From CCMP332 sp040218795 (lineage in GTDB: Bacteria; Bacteroidota; Bacteroidia; Cytophagales; CCMP332): a stretch of 64,000 bases of DNA. Below, one piece after another: positions 10,265-19,886 of this stretch. The DNA is taken from positions 1-64,000 of the forward strand of contig JAVJQT010000002.1 in the NCBI GenBank assembly GCA_040218795.1, given 5' to 3'. Each line of letters opens with the position of its first letter. Within the stretch, counting starts at the first letter, position 1. A program made the translations under genes and the position numbers. The notes beneath the pieces were generated by a model. That model saw only the letters and a list, made by a program, of their open reading frames with translations. It was not told the DNA's origin and did no database searches.

Positions 10265-13200
10265 TTATCTTTTTTCAATTTTCATTATTGCATTGACATT
10301 CTCACCGTCAATTCGGAGTAGATAAAGTCCTTGTGGGTAAGTATTCATGTCCAATAATATTTCTCGATCTGAAACGACTGAAATTTTAGAATTCATAATG
10401 CTTCCTTTCATGTCAGTAATCCTGATATTGTAGTTTTTGATTAAAGTAGTATTTAATCCCTCAACAAATAGTGAACCCTCATTTGGGTTAGGATAAGCTT
10501 TTAGATTAGAAGAAAGATCATTTTTAAAACCTACCATTCCAACAGTCACATCTTTACTAATAATATTTATTCCACAGCCATTGCTAACTGTTAGTGTCAC
10601 AGTATAAATTCCCGAACTAGCGTATACATGTACCGGTTGCAGTGTGCTATCTAAATTACCGTCGCCAAAATCCCAGGCATAGCTAGTGGCATTTGAAGAT
10701 TGGTTTATAAAACTGATAGTATCCACATTGGTATTCCAACTAAAATTCACTTCCGGAAGCGTATCAATTAATAAATTCTGTGTATTGGTATCAGATCCTG
10801 CAATATTCTGCACAATTAATTGAACATTTTCAAGGCCGGAATTTCCAAAAATCACATCATGAGGACCCGCGCCGGTAGCCGTGGATGGAATGGCATTTTG
10901 TCCAAAGTTCCATGAGTGATTTATTCCCGTTCCGCTTGAATTGTCAGTAAATGTGATTAATTGACCCGCACAATTTGGTTGGGTAAATGTGAAATCGGCC
11001 TGTGCTGTATTGAAATTGTCTGTCACGCTAATATTATCGATTGCGATATCACCCATAAACCCATTGGCACTTATACCGCGAAACCTCACGGCTATAACAT
11101 TACCAGCCAATAATGATAGATCAATAGTCCATTGCTGCCAGGAATTTGCCTGATCACCAATAATTGGAGGCACAAAATCATTTAACCAGCTATCCCCAAG
11201 AAAAACATCAAAATGCAATTCTCCAATATCCTGTCCATTCATATGGTACCAAGCTTTTAACTCAGGAGAAAATGCAGAACTTAAATCTATACATGGGCTT
11301 TGAAGAATAGCAACCTGGTTGTTGCAACCACCCGAAACTTCCAAATAAAGATACTTTCCAATAATCGTTCCTTGATTCTGATCATTAGATAGTCCTGTCC
11401 CTTGTGAAGGCGTGGAGCCATTGTTAACTCTCCAATCAATGTCATCATCAACCAAATTTGTATAGTTTTTCCAGCCTCCCATCAAATTGCATACTGTTGC
11501 CTCACAATTGGCAGTAGTGGGACAGCTGGTGAATACATCAAAATTCTGTGTGTATGGTACTGAAACCAGGTTACCAGGAAATATATTTATCGAAGCAGCA
11601 ATTGTATCATTTCCCGGATTTTGATCCGGACCATAATCCTGCCAAACCTTCAAATCATAATTGCCCACGCCCGGCAAATGCAAGGAATTGTTAAAAGTAA
11701 AAGTATCAATCTGTCCGGCAGCAAGGACATTGTTATAAACCGCACTTATTGCAGGGCCAGCGTTTACTGAGTACTTCATAGGAATATTGCCAATTGCATT
11801 TGCCCCGGTATTTTGAATAATGACTGTTACATCCAGGCTATCTTCCAATAAACAATCTTCTTTAGAACTGAAGCCCGGAGAAACAATACTGGTCACTGAA
11901 GCATCAATAGCATAAACAAAATTGTCAGCGATTGAAATATCATCGATAGCTAGATCCGAAGTAAAATTACCACCTGTAATACCACGAAATCTTACATTGA
12001 TAATTTGTCCGCTAAATGGCGTTAAATCAATGATTCTTTGCAACCACAAATTGCCCTGTTCTCCAATTAATGGATTCGTAACATCCAGGTACCAGGTACC
12101 GTCTGCAAGTATGTCTACATGAAGCTCGCCCATTGCCGCACCATTCATATGGTACCAAAAACTCAATTCAGGCTGTTGTGCAAAGGCTAAATCCATACAT
12201 GGGCTTGTTAATATTGCTGTTTTATCAGAACATACCGGATTTCCAGAAGCTTCTAAATACAAGTAATTTCCATTACCCGACGTATGATCGGCACTTGGAC
12301 CTGTTCCACCTGAGGCCGTACCACCATTATTTGTTCTCCAATCAATATCATCACCAAAATTATTGGTCGTATTTAACCATCCGGATGACAAATTGCAGTT
12401 TGTTCCGGCACAATTTGTAGTTGTTGCACATAAGGCAAATTGATCAAAGTCTTCGTTCAATGGAAGGTTGGCAGATTGAGCGGCATATATGGTTACTACC
12501 GAATTAAGAGTATCATTGCTGTTTTTTACATCTGTTCCCAGCCCCGTCCACGCTTTAAATAGATGAGAATTTCCAGTACTCAAATCCGCAAATACAGGAA
12601 AGGTGAGTACTCTTTTTTCGTACAGCTCTAAAGTATCGTTGAACTGAATAGTACTTGTCAATCCACTATTTAACAACACGCTGACCGGAAAATTTCCTTG
12701 TCTTGTATAGCCTTTATTTTCAATTTCAACTATTACTGCAACGCTATCCAAATCCTGACAGGCTGGCATTTGTGAATTTAAAGGACTAAGGATATTTGAA
12801 ACAGCAACATCTACTGAAACCGGACATTGAAAGGTGCCTGGTGCTTTTTGAATTGCTATTGCCCTTCTTCCAACTATGTTCTGTGTTGAATTCAATGCTT
12901 TTACACTTAACCAATAGGCATTGTTTCCATTAATGTTTCTTAAAATGTAGAAGTCATTAGCGGAAATATCAACAGAATCCATGTATTTATTACCTAAAAT
13001 GCTTATCTCATAGCTATCCGCAGATGACACGCTATCCCAGGTCAGCATAAGAGAATCCGTGCAAGACCATAAAACAGAAAGGTTCTGGGGAACACCAATT
13101 ATGCTAAAAGGAGCGATGCTGGTACTGGATGAACTGCCTTGAGTAACTCTAATTAAAGCTTTACCTGTACTAAGACTGGGCACATTCCAATCGTAATATC

Positions 13201-15256
13201 TTTGATTACCGGGAACAGCACTTATAATACTAACCCAGTTGGAGCCGCTGTCTATGGAATATTCTAAATTAAATGGAGTACTCTGATCATATGCATCCCA
13301 TCTGATGGTTTCAATTTCACCCGGCACCAAAGATTCTCCTCCAATTGGATAGGTAACCTTGGGTTGGTCCATTCTAAATTCATAGACCAAATGATAGTTT
13401 TGGGGACCAAAAGGAACACTGGCTCCTTTCACTTTGACAGAATATGAACCTGCGGCTGGGTTGGACAGAGTAACCTGCTCCATATTATTTAAATTGTCTA
13501 TACCTCTTGTTGCAAGGGCTGTTGGATTTGAAGGATTCAATACCCAAGGTTGCCAGCTGGTATTTGAAGGATCTGTCAAAACCATATCAAGATTGTTTAC
13601 AAGCGCTTGATTGGCGGCAGGAGAACCTTCTTTATCTAGCCAGTATACCATTACTTTCAATTCACCTACACCAGCAGGCACAGTGATGATATGAGTCATA
13701 GAATCGCCTTGAGACAATGAATCTTCCATAATTCGATTTTCCTCCATGGTTTTTAATGCTCTAAGTGCATTAACCCTTCCCCATCCGAATGAATAATCCG
13801 GACCTGGATTTCCAAGGTCTTCGGCGGTATTTAAAAGAATGGCTTTCATCAAGGAAGAAGTCGGATCAGCACCTGCATTCAGATCGCGATGGGCTTGATA
13901 CAGTTGTGAAAGAATACCTGCGATACCTGGACAGGCAGCAGAAGTTCCTCCACCAGGTGAATAGCCGTTGTTTGCATCCAAAGACATTTGATTTGTTCCA
14001 TTTGCAGAAATATCTGGCTTTACCCTTCCATCGGCTGCGGGACCTCTTGAACTGGAGTTGGTTCTGATATCCTGGTACTCAAGATTGGCAGTAGCAATCG
14101 TATTTTTGGCAGCTTTTCTACCTCCTGTGATTGTTGAAAATCCGGGTCCGGCATTACCGGCAGAAAAAACATGAATTATGCTTGGATTTTGGTGAATCTG
14201 TTGATCTACAAATTGAGAAGTAGATGTATAGACACCCCCGCTTCCCTCACTATAGGACGTGGATGTGATTACAGTTCCGAAGGTATTGTAGTTTGATACG
14301 GCACTATTGACATGATCGTATGAAGGTCCGCCTGGAGGAAATATATCATAATATCGCATTTCTACGCCAGTCGCCATACCCGCAAATCTCGGATTTAAGT
14401 TTCCTGCTCCCATGAGGATTCCAACGGTCATATCACCGTGTGTTCCGTTGCCACCCATGTTGCCAACCTGTACAACTCTTCCTTCAAGGTCTATATGGGG
14501 ACCTACAGGTCCATCATCTGCAAGTGCAACTGACACACCTGTTCCATCGTAATGATATCCATTTGCAGAAGGAACGTCAATTGCATTTGCTCTGTGTAGA
14601 GATCTACCTCTAAGATCATCAGGTACCGGATCAGGCTCGATGTATTCAACCCATTTGACAAGTTTTAAATCCAGAACCTCATTGATTCGATTTTCAGGAA
14701 TATCAATGGAATAAACATTTCCAGTCTTGGGGGCCTGTACAATTTGACCTTCAAGTTGTACTATGTTTTGAATAAATTCTTCCCTGCTTACGCTGTTGTG
14801 GGTAAGGATAGAAAGTCGGATCATATCGCCCCCCTTTTTTGCATGTGGCGGTATTTCATTCGAAAACCCCTTGTCTACCTTAAAATTTGAATCGTATGGA
14901 ATAATTGCTCTAACACCAAAATCGATGAGGTTTTTAAAACTTATTCCCTGTGGTGTATAAACCAGATAGGCGCGATTCGGGAGGTAATCTTCAAAAACCA
15001 GACCCATCGTTTCCATTTGTTTTATCTCCTTGGAGGAGGGAATTAATCTGAACTGAACTACATAATACTGATCCTCCTCATTAACCATTTTCTGAATTGA
15101 TTTTTCAAAATTTTCCTCTGGAGTAAAGGATCCGGATTTAAGGTTAATGTCATAAGGATTTCCCTGAAAAGATGATTGCCCATTGCTTGAAATGGACAAT
15201 CCAATAAATGATAAAATCAGAGAGAAAACAAACAGTGTTGAATACCTTTTTCTCAT
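10265..15256 (-). CDS. T9SS-exported S8 (subtilisin-like) peptidase with MAM-like and PKD domains
   Basis: The 1663-residue preproprotein has an N-terminal signal peptide (about 1-27) and a propeptide-like region. The S8 domain spans about 235-510 with triad candidates D247, H273 (THGDMTVG) and S439 (GGGTSAACPG), and oxyanion Asn N368 (FSAGNAGPG). A beta-sandwich region and a fibronectin-like segment follow. Two MAM-like domains lie at about 930-1110 and 1232-1415 (both with DDIDWR, YLYLE, WYHMNG and VRFRGI), then two PKD domains and a type-A sorting domain (AYPNPNEGS to the final KIEKR). It should be secreted or anchored by T9SS and degrade extracellular protein. It lies 5 nt downstream of a paralogous protease gene and is probably co-transcribed with it. 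Confidence 0.93.
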   Translation of the reverse strand: MRKRYSTLFVFSLILSFIGLSISSNGQSSFQGNPYDINLKSGSFTPEENFEKSIQKMVNEEDQYYVVQFRLIPSSKEIKQMETMGLVFEDYLPNRAYLVYTPQGISFKNLIDFGVRAIIPYDSNFKVDKGFSNEIPPHAKKGGDMIRLSILTHNSVSREEFIQNIVQLEGQIVQAPKTGNVYSIDIPENRINEVLDLKLVKWVEYIEPDPVPDDLRGRSLHRANAIDVPSANGYHYDGTGVSVALADDGPVGPHIDLEGRVVQVGNMGGNGTHGDMTVGILMGAGNLNPRFAGMATGVEMRYYDIFPPGGPSYDHVNSAVSNYNTFGTVITSTSYSEGSGGVYTSTSQFVDQQIHQNPSIIHVFSAGNAGPGFSTITGGRKAAKNTIATANLEYQDIRTNSSSRGPAADGRVKPDISANGTNQMSLDANNGYSPGGGTSAACPGIAGILSQLYQAHRDLNAGADPTSSLMKAILLNTAEDLGNPGPDYSFGWGRVNALRALKTMEENRIMEDSLSQGDSMTHIITVPAGVGELKVMVYWLDKEGSPAANQALVNNLDMVLTDPSNTSWQPWVLNPSNPTALATRGIDNLNNMEQVTLSNPAAGSYSVKVKGASVPFGPQNYHLVYEFRMDQPKVTYPIGGESLVPGEIETIRWDAYDQSTPFNLEYSIDSGSNWVSIISAVPGNQRYYDWNVPSLSTGKALIRVTQGSSSSTSIAPFSIIGVPQNLSVLWSCTDSLMLTWDSVSSADSYEISILGNKYMDSVDISANDFYILRNINGNNAYWLSVKALNSTQNIVGRRAIAIQKAPGTFQCPVSVDVAVSNILSPLNSQMPACQDLDSVAVIVEIENKGYTRQGNFPVSVLLNSGLTSTIQFNDTLELYEKRVLTFPVFADLSTGNSHLFKAWTGLGTDVKNSNDTLNSVVTIYAAQSANLPLNEDFDQFALCATTTNCAGTNCNLSSGWLNTTNNFGDDIDWRTNNGGTASGGTGPSADHTSGNGNYLYLEASGNPVCSDKTAILTSPCMDLAFAQQPELSFWYHMNGAAMGELHVDILADGTWYLDVTNPLIGEQGNLWLQRIIDLTPFSGQIINVRFRGITGGNFTSDLAIDDISIADNFVYAIDASVTSIVSPGFSSKEDCLLEDSLDVTVIIQNTGANAIGNIPMKYSVNAGPAISAVYNNVLAAGQIDTFTFNNSLHLPGVGNYDLKVWQDYGPDQNPGNDTIAASINIFPGNLVSVPYTQNFDVFTSCPTTANCEATVCNLMGGWKNYTNLVDDDIDWRVNNGSTPSQGTGLSNDQNQGTIIGKYLYLEVSGGCNNQVAILQSPCIDLSSAFSPELKAWYHMNGQDIGELHFDVFLGDSWLNDFVPPIIGDQANSWQQWTIDLSLLAGNVIAVRFRGISANGFMGDIAIDNISVTDNFNTAQADFTFTQPNCAGQLITFTDNSSGTGINHSWNFGQNAIPSTATGAGPHDVIFGNSGLENVQLIVQNIAGSDTNTQNLLIDTLPEVNFSWNTNVDTISFINQSSNATSYAWDFGDGNLDSTLQPVHVYASSGIYTVTLTVSNGCGINIISKDVTVGMVGFKNDLSSNLKAYPNPNEGSLFVEGLNTTLIKNYNIRITDMKGSIMNSKISVVSDREILLDMNTYPQGLYLLRIDGENVNAIMKIEKR

Positions 15257-15261
15257 AATTA

Positions 15262-18200
15262 TTAGTTTTTAATGTAGCTCAATTTTTTAATAGCAATAGA
15301 ATTCTCTCCAATTACTTTTATCGTATAAAGGCCAGAGTTCAGATTTCCCAAATCAAAAGTGATATTGAAAGATGAATTTAATGAATTCTTTGATTTTTTG
15401 ATTACCTCACTTCCTTTTGAGTCTAAAATCGATATGTCAAATTTTTCTCCTATTAAATTTGTCGCATTTATTGTAAATGAGCCATTTGTCGGATTTGGAT
15501 AAACATTAAGAGAAATATTTTTTTCAGCATTTAAACCTGTTACAAGATCAATCACACGAATATTATCAAGGAAAAGACTATTGCTGTTTATTCCTGAAAT
15601 ATTTATAAATTTCAAAACAACACCTTTAGAGGCCAAAGCGGTCAAATCCAATGAATCGCTTCTCCATTCTGTAGATGAACTTGGCTCCCATAATGCAGAT
15701 TGGAAACCCGTTGTCATCAAATCGTTACTTGATTTATTGTAAGTACTGGCTTGAAAATTACTACCACAGTCATTGGAATAGTCGATTCTTAGTCCACCGG
15801 AAACAGCAGGGGGCAAACTCGATTGAGCTGCATAAGCCACATCAAATACCAACACCGGATTAGTATAATTAATTAAATCAATAGGTCTTGTGATAAGTGC
15901 ATCTTCTTCACCGATACTCGCATCGCTAAACCGATTGAAATAGGCAGCTTTTGTAGTGCTGCCATCTGAACCAACATTTACACTTGAAGAAACCCAGGTA
16001 ATAGAGCCTGCACTTGATTCCAAAGACCAGCTTAAAGGTGGAAAGAGAGCAAACTCAAAAGTTTCATTGAGATTTGGATTAGCAGCAAATGTACTTATAT
16101 AATCAACTTTTTCTTCTGTGGATACTCCGGCTATATTAGCAGCCTCCAGTTTAACAGTATAGTCGCTATTCGAATTGAATTGTACTTCAGGATTTTCAGA
16201 GTTTTGATTTGTACCATTTACAAACGTATGGGACGATGGAGTAATAGTCCAGGTATAATTTCCCGAACCGTTAATTGTTTCATTATTGAAGATTACTGTA
16301 CCGTCAACACAAACAACAGTGGCATTTGCACTAAAATCCGCAGTTGGCAATACAGTTGGGCAATTGTAAATTCCACTTGCTTTTCTTATTGCAACAGCTC
16401 TTCTTCCCATTCCAGTAATTTGATTTGAGGCGTTCAAAAATACCGCCTGTACTGTTAACCAAACATTTTGATCGTTAAAATCTATATTTTCAATATATGT
16501 TGATGTAGATGTTGTAAACTCAACTGAATCCATATATTGATTACCTAATTTTCGTACTACATACCCATCAGCGTTTGCTACCGCTTGCCATGACAAGGCT
16601 GCAGAATCTGTACAACTTGAAAATACGTCAAGATTCGAAGGAACTCCGAGAATCGAAAATGTAGATTCAGATACATCAGATTGAGGTCCTCGGCTTAGTC
16701 TGACCAATCCTTTATTCGTGCTTATGTTATTAGGAACATTCCAGCTGAAATAGCGAACAGAAGAAGAAACATTGCTGGCAATATTTGTCCAGGTTTGTCC
16801 ACTATCTATAGAGTAGTCCAAAGTAAATGGAGATGAATTTCCAAAAGCGTCCCAACGAATAACCTGATTTTCACCCGGAGAAATGGGCTCACCTCCAATA
16901 GGATAGGTCAATTCTAATTCATCAAATTCATAGCGATAAACGATGAAGTAATCTTGAGGGCCCTGGGGAATCATCGTTCCATTGATTTTAATTTCATATG
17001 ATCCGGTACTTGGTTGATCAATAACCACCTGTTCCATATTATTTAAATTATCAATTCCCGGATTTGCAGGAAAATTCAAGGTCGTTGAATTTGGCGTTGG
17101 ATCTAACACCAATGGAAGATGTAATGAAGTGCTAGGGTCTATAACCTTCAGGTCTAAATCATTTACCAGATCAAAAACTGAGCTAACTGATGCGGCAGGA
17201 TCTTTCCAATACAGCATAATTTTTACTCTTGATACATTATTGGGGATATTTAATAAATGTGATATGGAATCCCCATTGCTTATAACTGAGTCCATATAAT
17301 TTTTATTCTCAATTACTTTATAAGCCTCTTTTGCATTTATTCTACCCCAACCAAATATGTAGTCCGGACCCGGATTTCCAAGATCTTCCGCAGTATTCAA
17401 AGCAATTGCCTTAATCAATGCAGAATTAGGGTTAGCACCTCCATTATGATCTTTGTATGCATGATAAAGTTGCGCCAAGATACCAGTCACACCCGGGCAT
17501 GACATTGAAGTGCCCGATTTAAATCCGTAATTATAATTTTCAATGGTTGAATACACGCTGCTACCTTTTGCAGAAATATCCGGTTTTAATCTTCCATCCG
17601 CAGCAGGCCCCCTCGAGCTACTCGAAGAAATATTATCAGTAAAGTTTAAATTGGCAACGGTTATTACATTTTTTCCAACCTTATGACCACCTGTTATATT
17701 TCCCCATTGATTTCCGGCACCGTAACCACAGTTAGAACCATTTGAATTTCCAGCAGAAAATACGTGTACCAAAGGATCAAAAGAAACAACCTGATTGTCA
17801 AGCTGTTCAGTAAGTGTAGTATAGCCTGCATTGCAACCATTGCTATACGATTTTGTGGTAATCACAACGCTATCATTTGTGAATAAACCCGGAACGAAAT
17901 TGTAATTTGAATTTAAGTTGCCCGCAATATGACCAAATACTCCCGGAGCCATTCCTGCTCCTAATGGATCCAAATTTCCACTACCCATGAAGGTTCCGGC
18001 TACATGATCGCCATGGTCACCATTAGAACCGGTAATGTTGGCCAAACTCTGGTCAACTCTACCCGTAAAATCAATATGCGGACCGATACCACCATCATCC
18101 TGCATCATAACTGATACACCCGAACCATCGTATTTTTTACCGCCCAAATAGGAGGTATTGATTGTATTTGATCTATGAAGAGTTCTTGCCGTAAAGTTTT

Positions 18201-18894
18201 CTGCTTTTCCTTCGTCTTGTCCGATTTCTATATATTTTACAAAATTATTCTGAGCTAAAATATTGATTTTGTTTTCATCAATTAAGATTTCAATTGCATG
18301 AAGATTTTCCATGCTTTGAATTATTTCAACATCTGAAATGGCACTCACTTTGGATAGTGAAATTGAAAAATCTATGTTTTCAAAGGTTCTAACCACCAAT
18401 CTCCTTTTTGTACCCTCAATGACATATGCCGGATACTGTGAGGTCGTAATGAATTTATCCATTTTGAGATCAGGAGTTATTACTGCCATGGCTTGAACAT
18501 TCCATTTTATAAGATCCTGATATTTAGTATTTGAATTTAAATGGGCGATGAAAGCTCTGTTAGGAATATAATCCAATAGTGATATACCCTTGGAAGCCAT
18601 TTCTTCTTTTAAAGATGGATTTGGCAAGATGGAAAATTGTAAAATTCTAACAATTCCGTTTTGGATCAATTCCTTTTCAAAAAATTCAACATTACCGTTT
18701 AAATTTTTGATTTTCTCAGCTTTTAAACTCCTGGCTTCCAGGTAAATCAAATCTGAGTTTCGATCCATTTTTACAAAGGGAAAATCGAAATTATTACCTT
18801 CTTCACTTGTAATTTGTGCATTTGATTGTGTTAAGATTCCCATTAAGAAAACCCAGATTAATGCAGCTCTACTCTGTTGTAACAATGTCTTCAT
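15262..18894 (-). CDS. T9SS-exported S8 (subtilisin-like) peptidase
   Basis: The 1210-residue paralogue of the next gene downstream has a signal peptide (about 1-26), a propeptide, and an S8 domain at about 255-530 with D266/D267, H294 (DHGDHVAG) and S463 (SGTSMSCPG). The beta-sandwich and fibronectin-like modules align with the paralogue, with the shared motifs GIDNLNNMEQV, TYPIGGE and IRWDA. One PKD-like and one MAM-like module follow, then a type-A T9SS sorting domain (NVYPNPTNGSF to the C-terminus). It is the first gene of the two-protease unit. The catalytic residues are intact, so an active extracellular protease is expected. Confidence 0.93.
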   Translation of the reverse strand: MKTLLQQSRAALIWVFLMGILTQSNAQITSEEGNNFDFPFVKMDRNSDLIYLEARSLKAEKIKNLNGNVEFFEKELIQNGIVRILQFSILPNPSLKEEMASKGISLLDYIPNRAFIAHLNSNTKYQDLIKWNVQAMAVITPDLKMDKFITTSQYPAYVIEGTKRRLVVRTFENIDFSISLSKVSAISDVEIIQSMENLHAIEILIDENKINILAQNNFVKYIEIGQDEGKAENFTARTLHRSNTINTSYLGGKKYDGSGVSVMMQDDGGIGPHIDFTGRVDQSLANITGSNGDHGDHVAGTFMGSGNLDPLGAGMAPGVFGHIAGNLNSNYNFVPGLFTNDSVVITTKSYSNGCNAGYTTLTEQLDNQVVSFDPLVHVFSAGNSNGSNCGYGAGNQWGNITGGHKVGKNVITVANLNFTDNISSSSSRGPAADGRLKPDISAKGSSVYSTIENYNYGFKSGTSMSCPGVTGILAQLYHAYKDHNGGANPNSALIKAIALNTAEDLGNPGPDYIFGWGRINAKEAYKVIENKNYMDSVISNGDSISHLLNIPNNVSRVKIMLYWKDPAASVSSVFDLVNDLDLKVIDPSTSLHLPLVLDPTPNSTTLNFPANPGIDNLNNMEQVVIDQPSTGSYEIKINGTMIPQGPQDYFIVYRYEFDELELTYPIGGEPISPGENQVIRWDAFGNSSPFTLDYSIDSGQTWTNIASNVSSSVRYFSWNVPNNISTNKGLVRLSRGPQSDVSESTFSILGVPSNLDVFSSCTDSAALSWQAVANADGYVVRKLGNQYMDSVEFTTSTSTYIENIDFNDQNVWLTVQAVFLNASNQITGMGRRAVAIRKASGIYNCPTVLPTADFSANATVVCVDGTVIFNNETINGSGNYTWTITPSSHTFVNGTNQNSENPEVQFNSNSDYTVKLEAANIAGVSTEEKVDYISTFAANPNLNETFEFALFPPLSWSLESSAGSITWVSSSVNVGSDGSTTKAAYFNRFSDASIGEEDALITRPIDLINYTNPVLVFDVAYAAQSSLPPAVSGGLRIDYSNDCGSNFQASTYNKSSNDLMTTGFQSALWEPSSSTEWRSDSLDLTALASKGVVLKFINISGINSNSLFLDNIRVIDLVTGLNAEKNISLNVYPNPTNGSFTINATNLIGEKFDISILDSKGSEVIKKSKNSLNSSFNITFDLGNLNSGLYTIKVIGENSIAIKKLSYIKN

Positions 18895-18969
18895 AAAATT
18901 TATATTCTGGTTATGGTTATTAGTTAGATCTTTTATTTTCTGAAAAATGAATTCTATTTGGAAAGGACG

Positions 18970-19098
18970 TTAAGCGATGAGTTCAACTTCACAATTTCTA
19001 TCTTGACTTTTAAAAATAATGCATAAATCCCAAAGAGGAATTAATTCAAAGAATAATCCTATAAAATATACTAAGAAGTCAATAAAACGACATTTCAT
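18970..19098 (-). CDS. Possible 42-residue membrane peptide, translationally coupled to the hydrolase
   Basis: The minus strand carries an uninterrupted 42-codon frame whose ATG overlaps the TGA of the upstream alpha/beta hydrolase gene (ATGA, 19095-19098). The predicted peptide starts MKCRFIDFLVYFIGLFF, has one hydrophobic helix and ends in a polar tail (SQDRNCEVELIA). It contains three Cys. Only the coupling geometry and the hydrophobic core support it; no family is recognised. It could be a chance frame in A+T-rich DNA, where short hydrophobic frames are common. Confidence 0.33.
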   Translation of the reverse strand: MKCRFIDFLVYFIGLFFELIPLWDLCIIFKSQDRNCEVELIA

Positions 19099-19886
19099 AT
19101 ATTGGTTAAAAATGATTTTATCGAACGTGAACTCTCAATAGGATATTCAAACATGCCCATATGTCCACATTCATCTAAAATTATGGAGCTGGAATTTGAA
19201 ATATGGCGAATCTGTTTTTGAGAAATATTTAAAGGAAGCGCGGAATCATTTTTTCCACATATAAAATGAACAGGTAATTTGGAAGCCGCTAATTCATTGC
19301 TTTTATCCAAACGCGCCCGCATCATTTCCATGTATTTTGTCATAGAATCTTCTGAGTTTTGCATCCCCTGTTTAATTGACTTATGAATTTCCTTATTGCA
19401 GGATATTTTGTTTTTCTCAAAAAACAAATTGGGAATAAAGTTCAACAAAAAAGCCTCTTTCCCATTTTCCCGAATGAAATTGGATGTTTTAATTCTTTGC
19501 TCTTTTTTCTCCTGAGAATCTGTATAAATGGAAGAATGAAAAAGACAAATGCCTTCAAGCATTTCATCATATTGATCAAGCAGATTCAATATAACATAGC
19601 CACCAAGCGAATGGCCGATCCAAATGGATTTATCAGCCCCTAGGGATCGCACAAATTCAGCTACCAAAGCAGCTGCATCAGATAAAGAATTTAATGATTC
19701 CGGCATTTGGCTTTCACCGAAACCCGGTAAATCAATGCTAATAAATTTATAACTATCGAAGAAATCTTTAAAGAGGGGTATAAAATCATCCCACATTTCC
19801 TTCACCTCGCAATATCCGTGGAGAAAAATGACATGTTTGTTTCCTTCACCAAAGGTTTTATAACTTAAATCGGAACTTTGACGCAT
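19095..19886 (-). CDS. Alpha/beta-fold hydrolase
   Basis: A 263-residue hydrolase of the BioH/epoxide-hydrolase-like type. The N-terminal HVIFLHGYCEVKEMW oxyanion region, the nucleophile elbow WIGHSLGGY, the FICGKNDSALP acid region and the C-terminal GHMGMFEYP histidine give a complete Ser-Asp-His triad. The substrate cannot be told from sequence. Its ATG overlaps the dxs stop (TAATG), so the two are translated as an operon. A link to isoprenoid metabolism is possible but is only inference from position. Confidence 0.88.
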   Translation of the reverse strand: MRQSSDLSYKTFGEGNKHVIFLHGYCEVKEMWDDFIPLFKDFFDSYKFISIDLPGFGESQMPESLNSLSDAAALVAEFVRSLGADKSIWIGHSLGGYVILNLLDQYDEMLEGICLFHSSIYTDSQEKKEQRIKTSNFIRENGKEAFLLNFIPNLFFEKNKISCNKEIHKSIKQGMQNSEDSMTKYMEMMRARLDKSNELAASKLPVHFICGKNDSALPLNISQKQIRHISNSSSIILDECGHMGMFEYPIESSRSIKSFLTNI

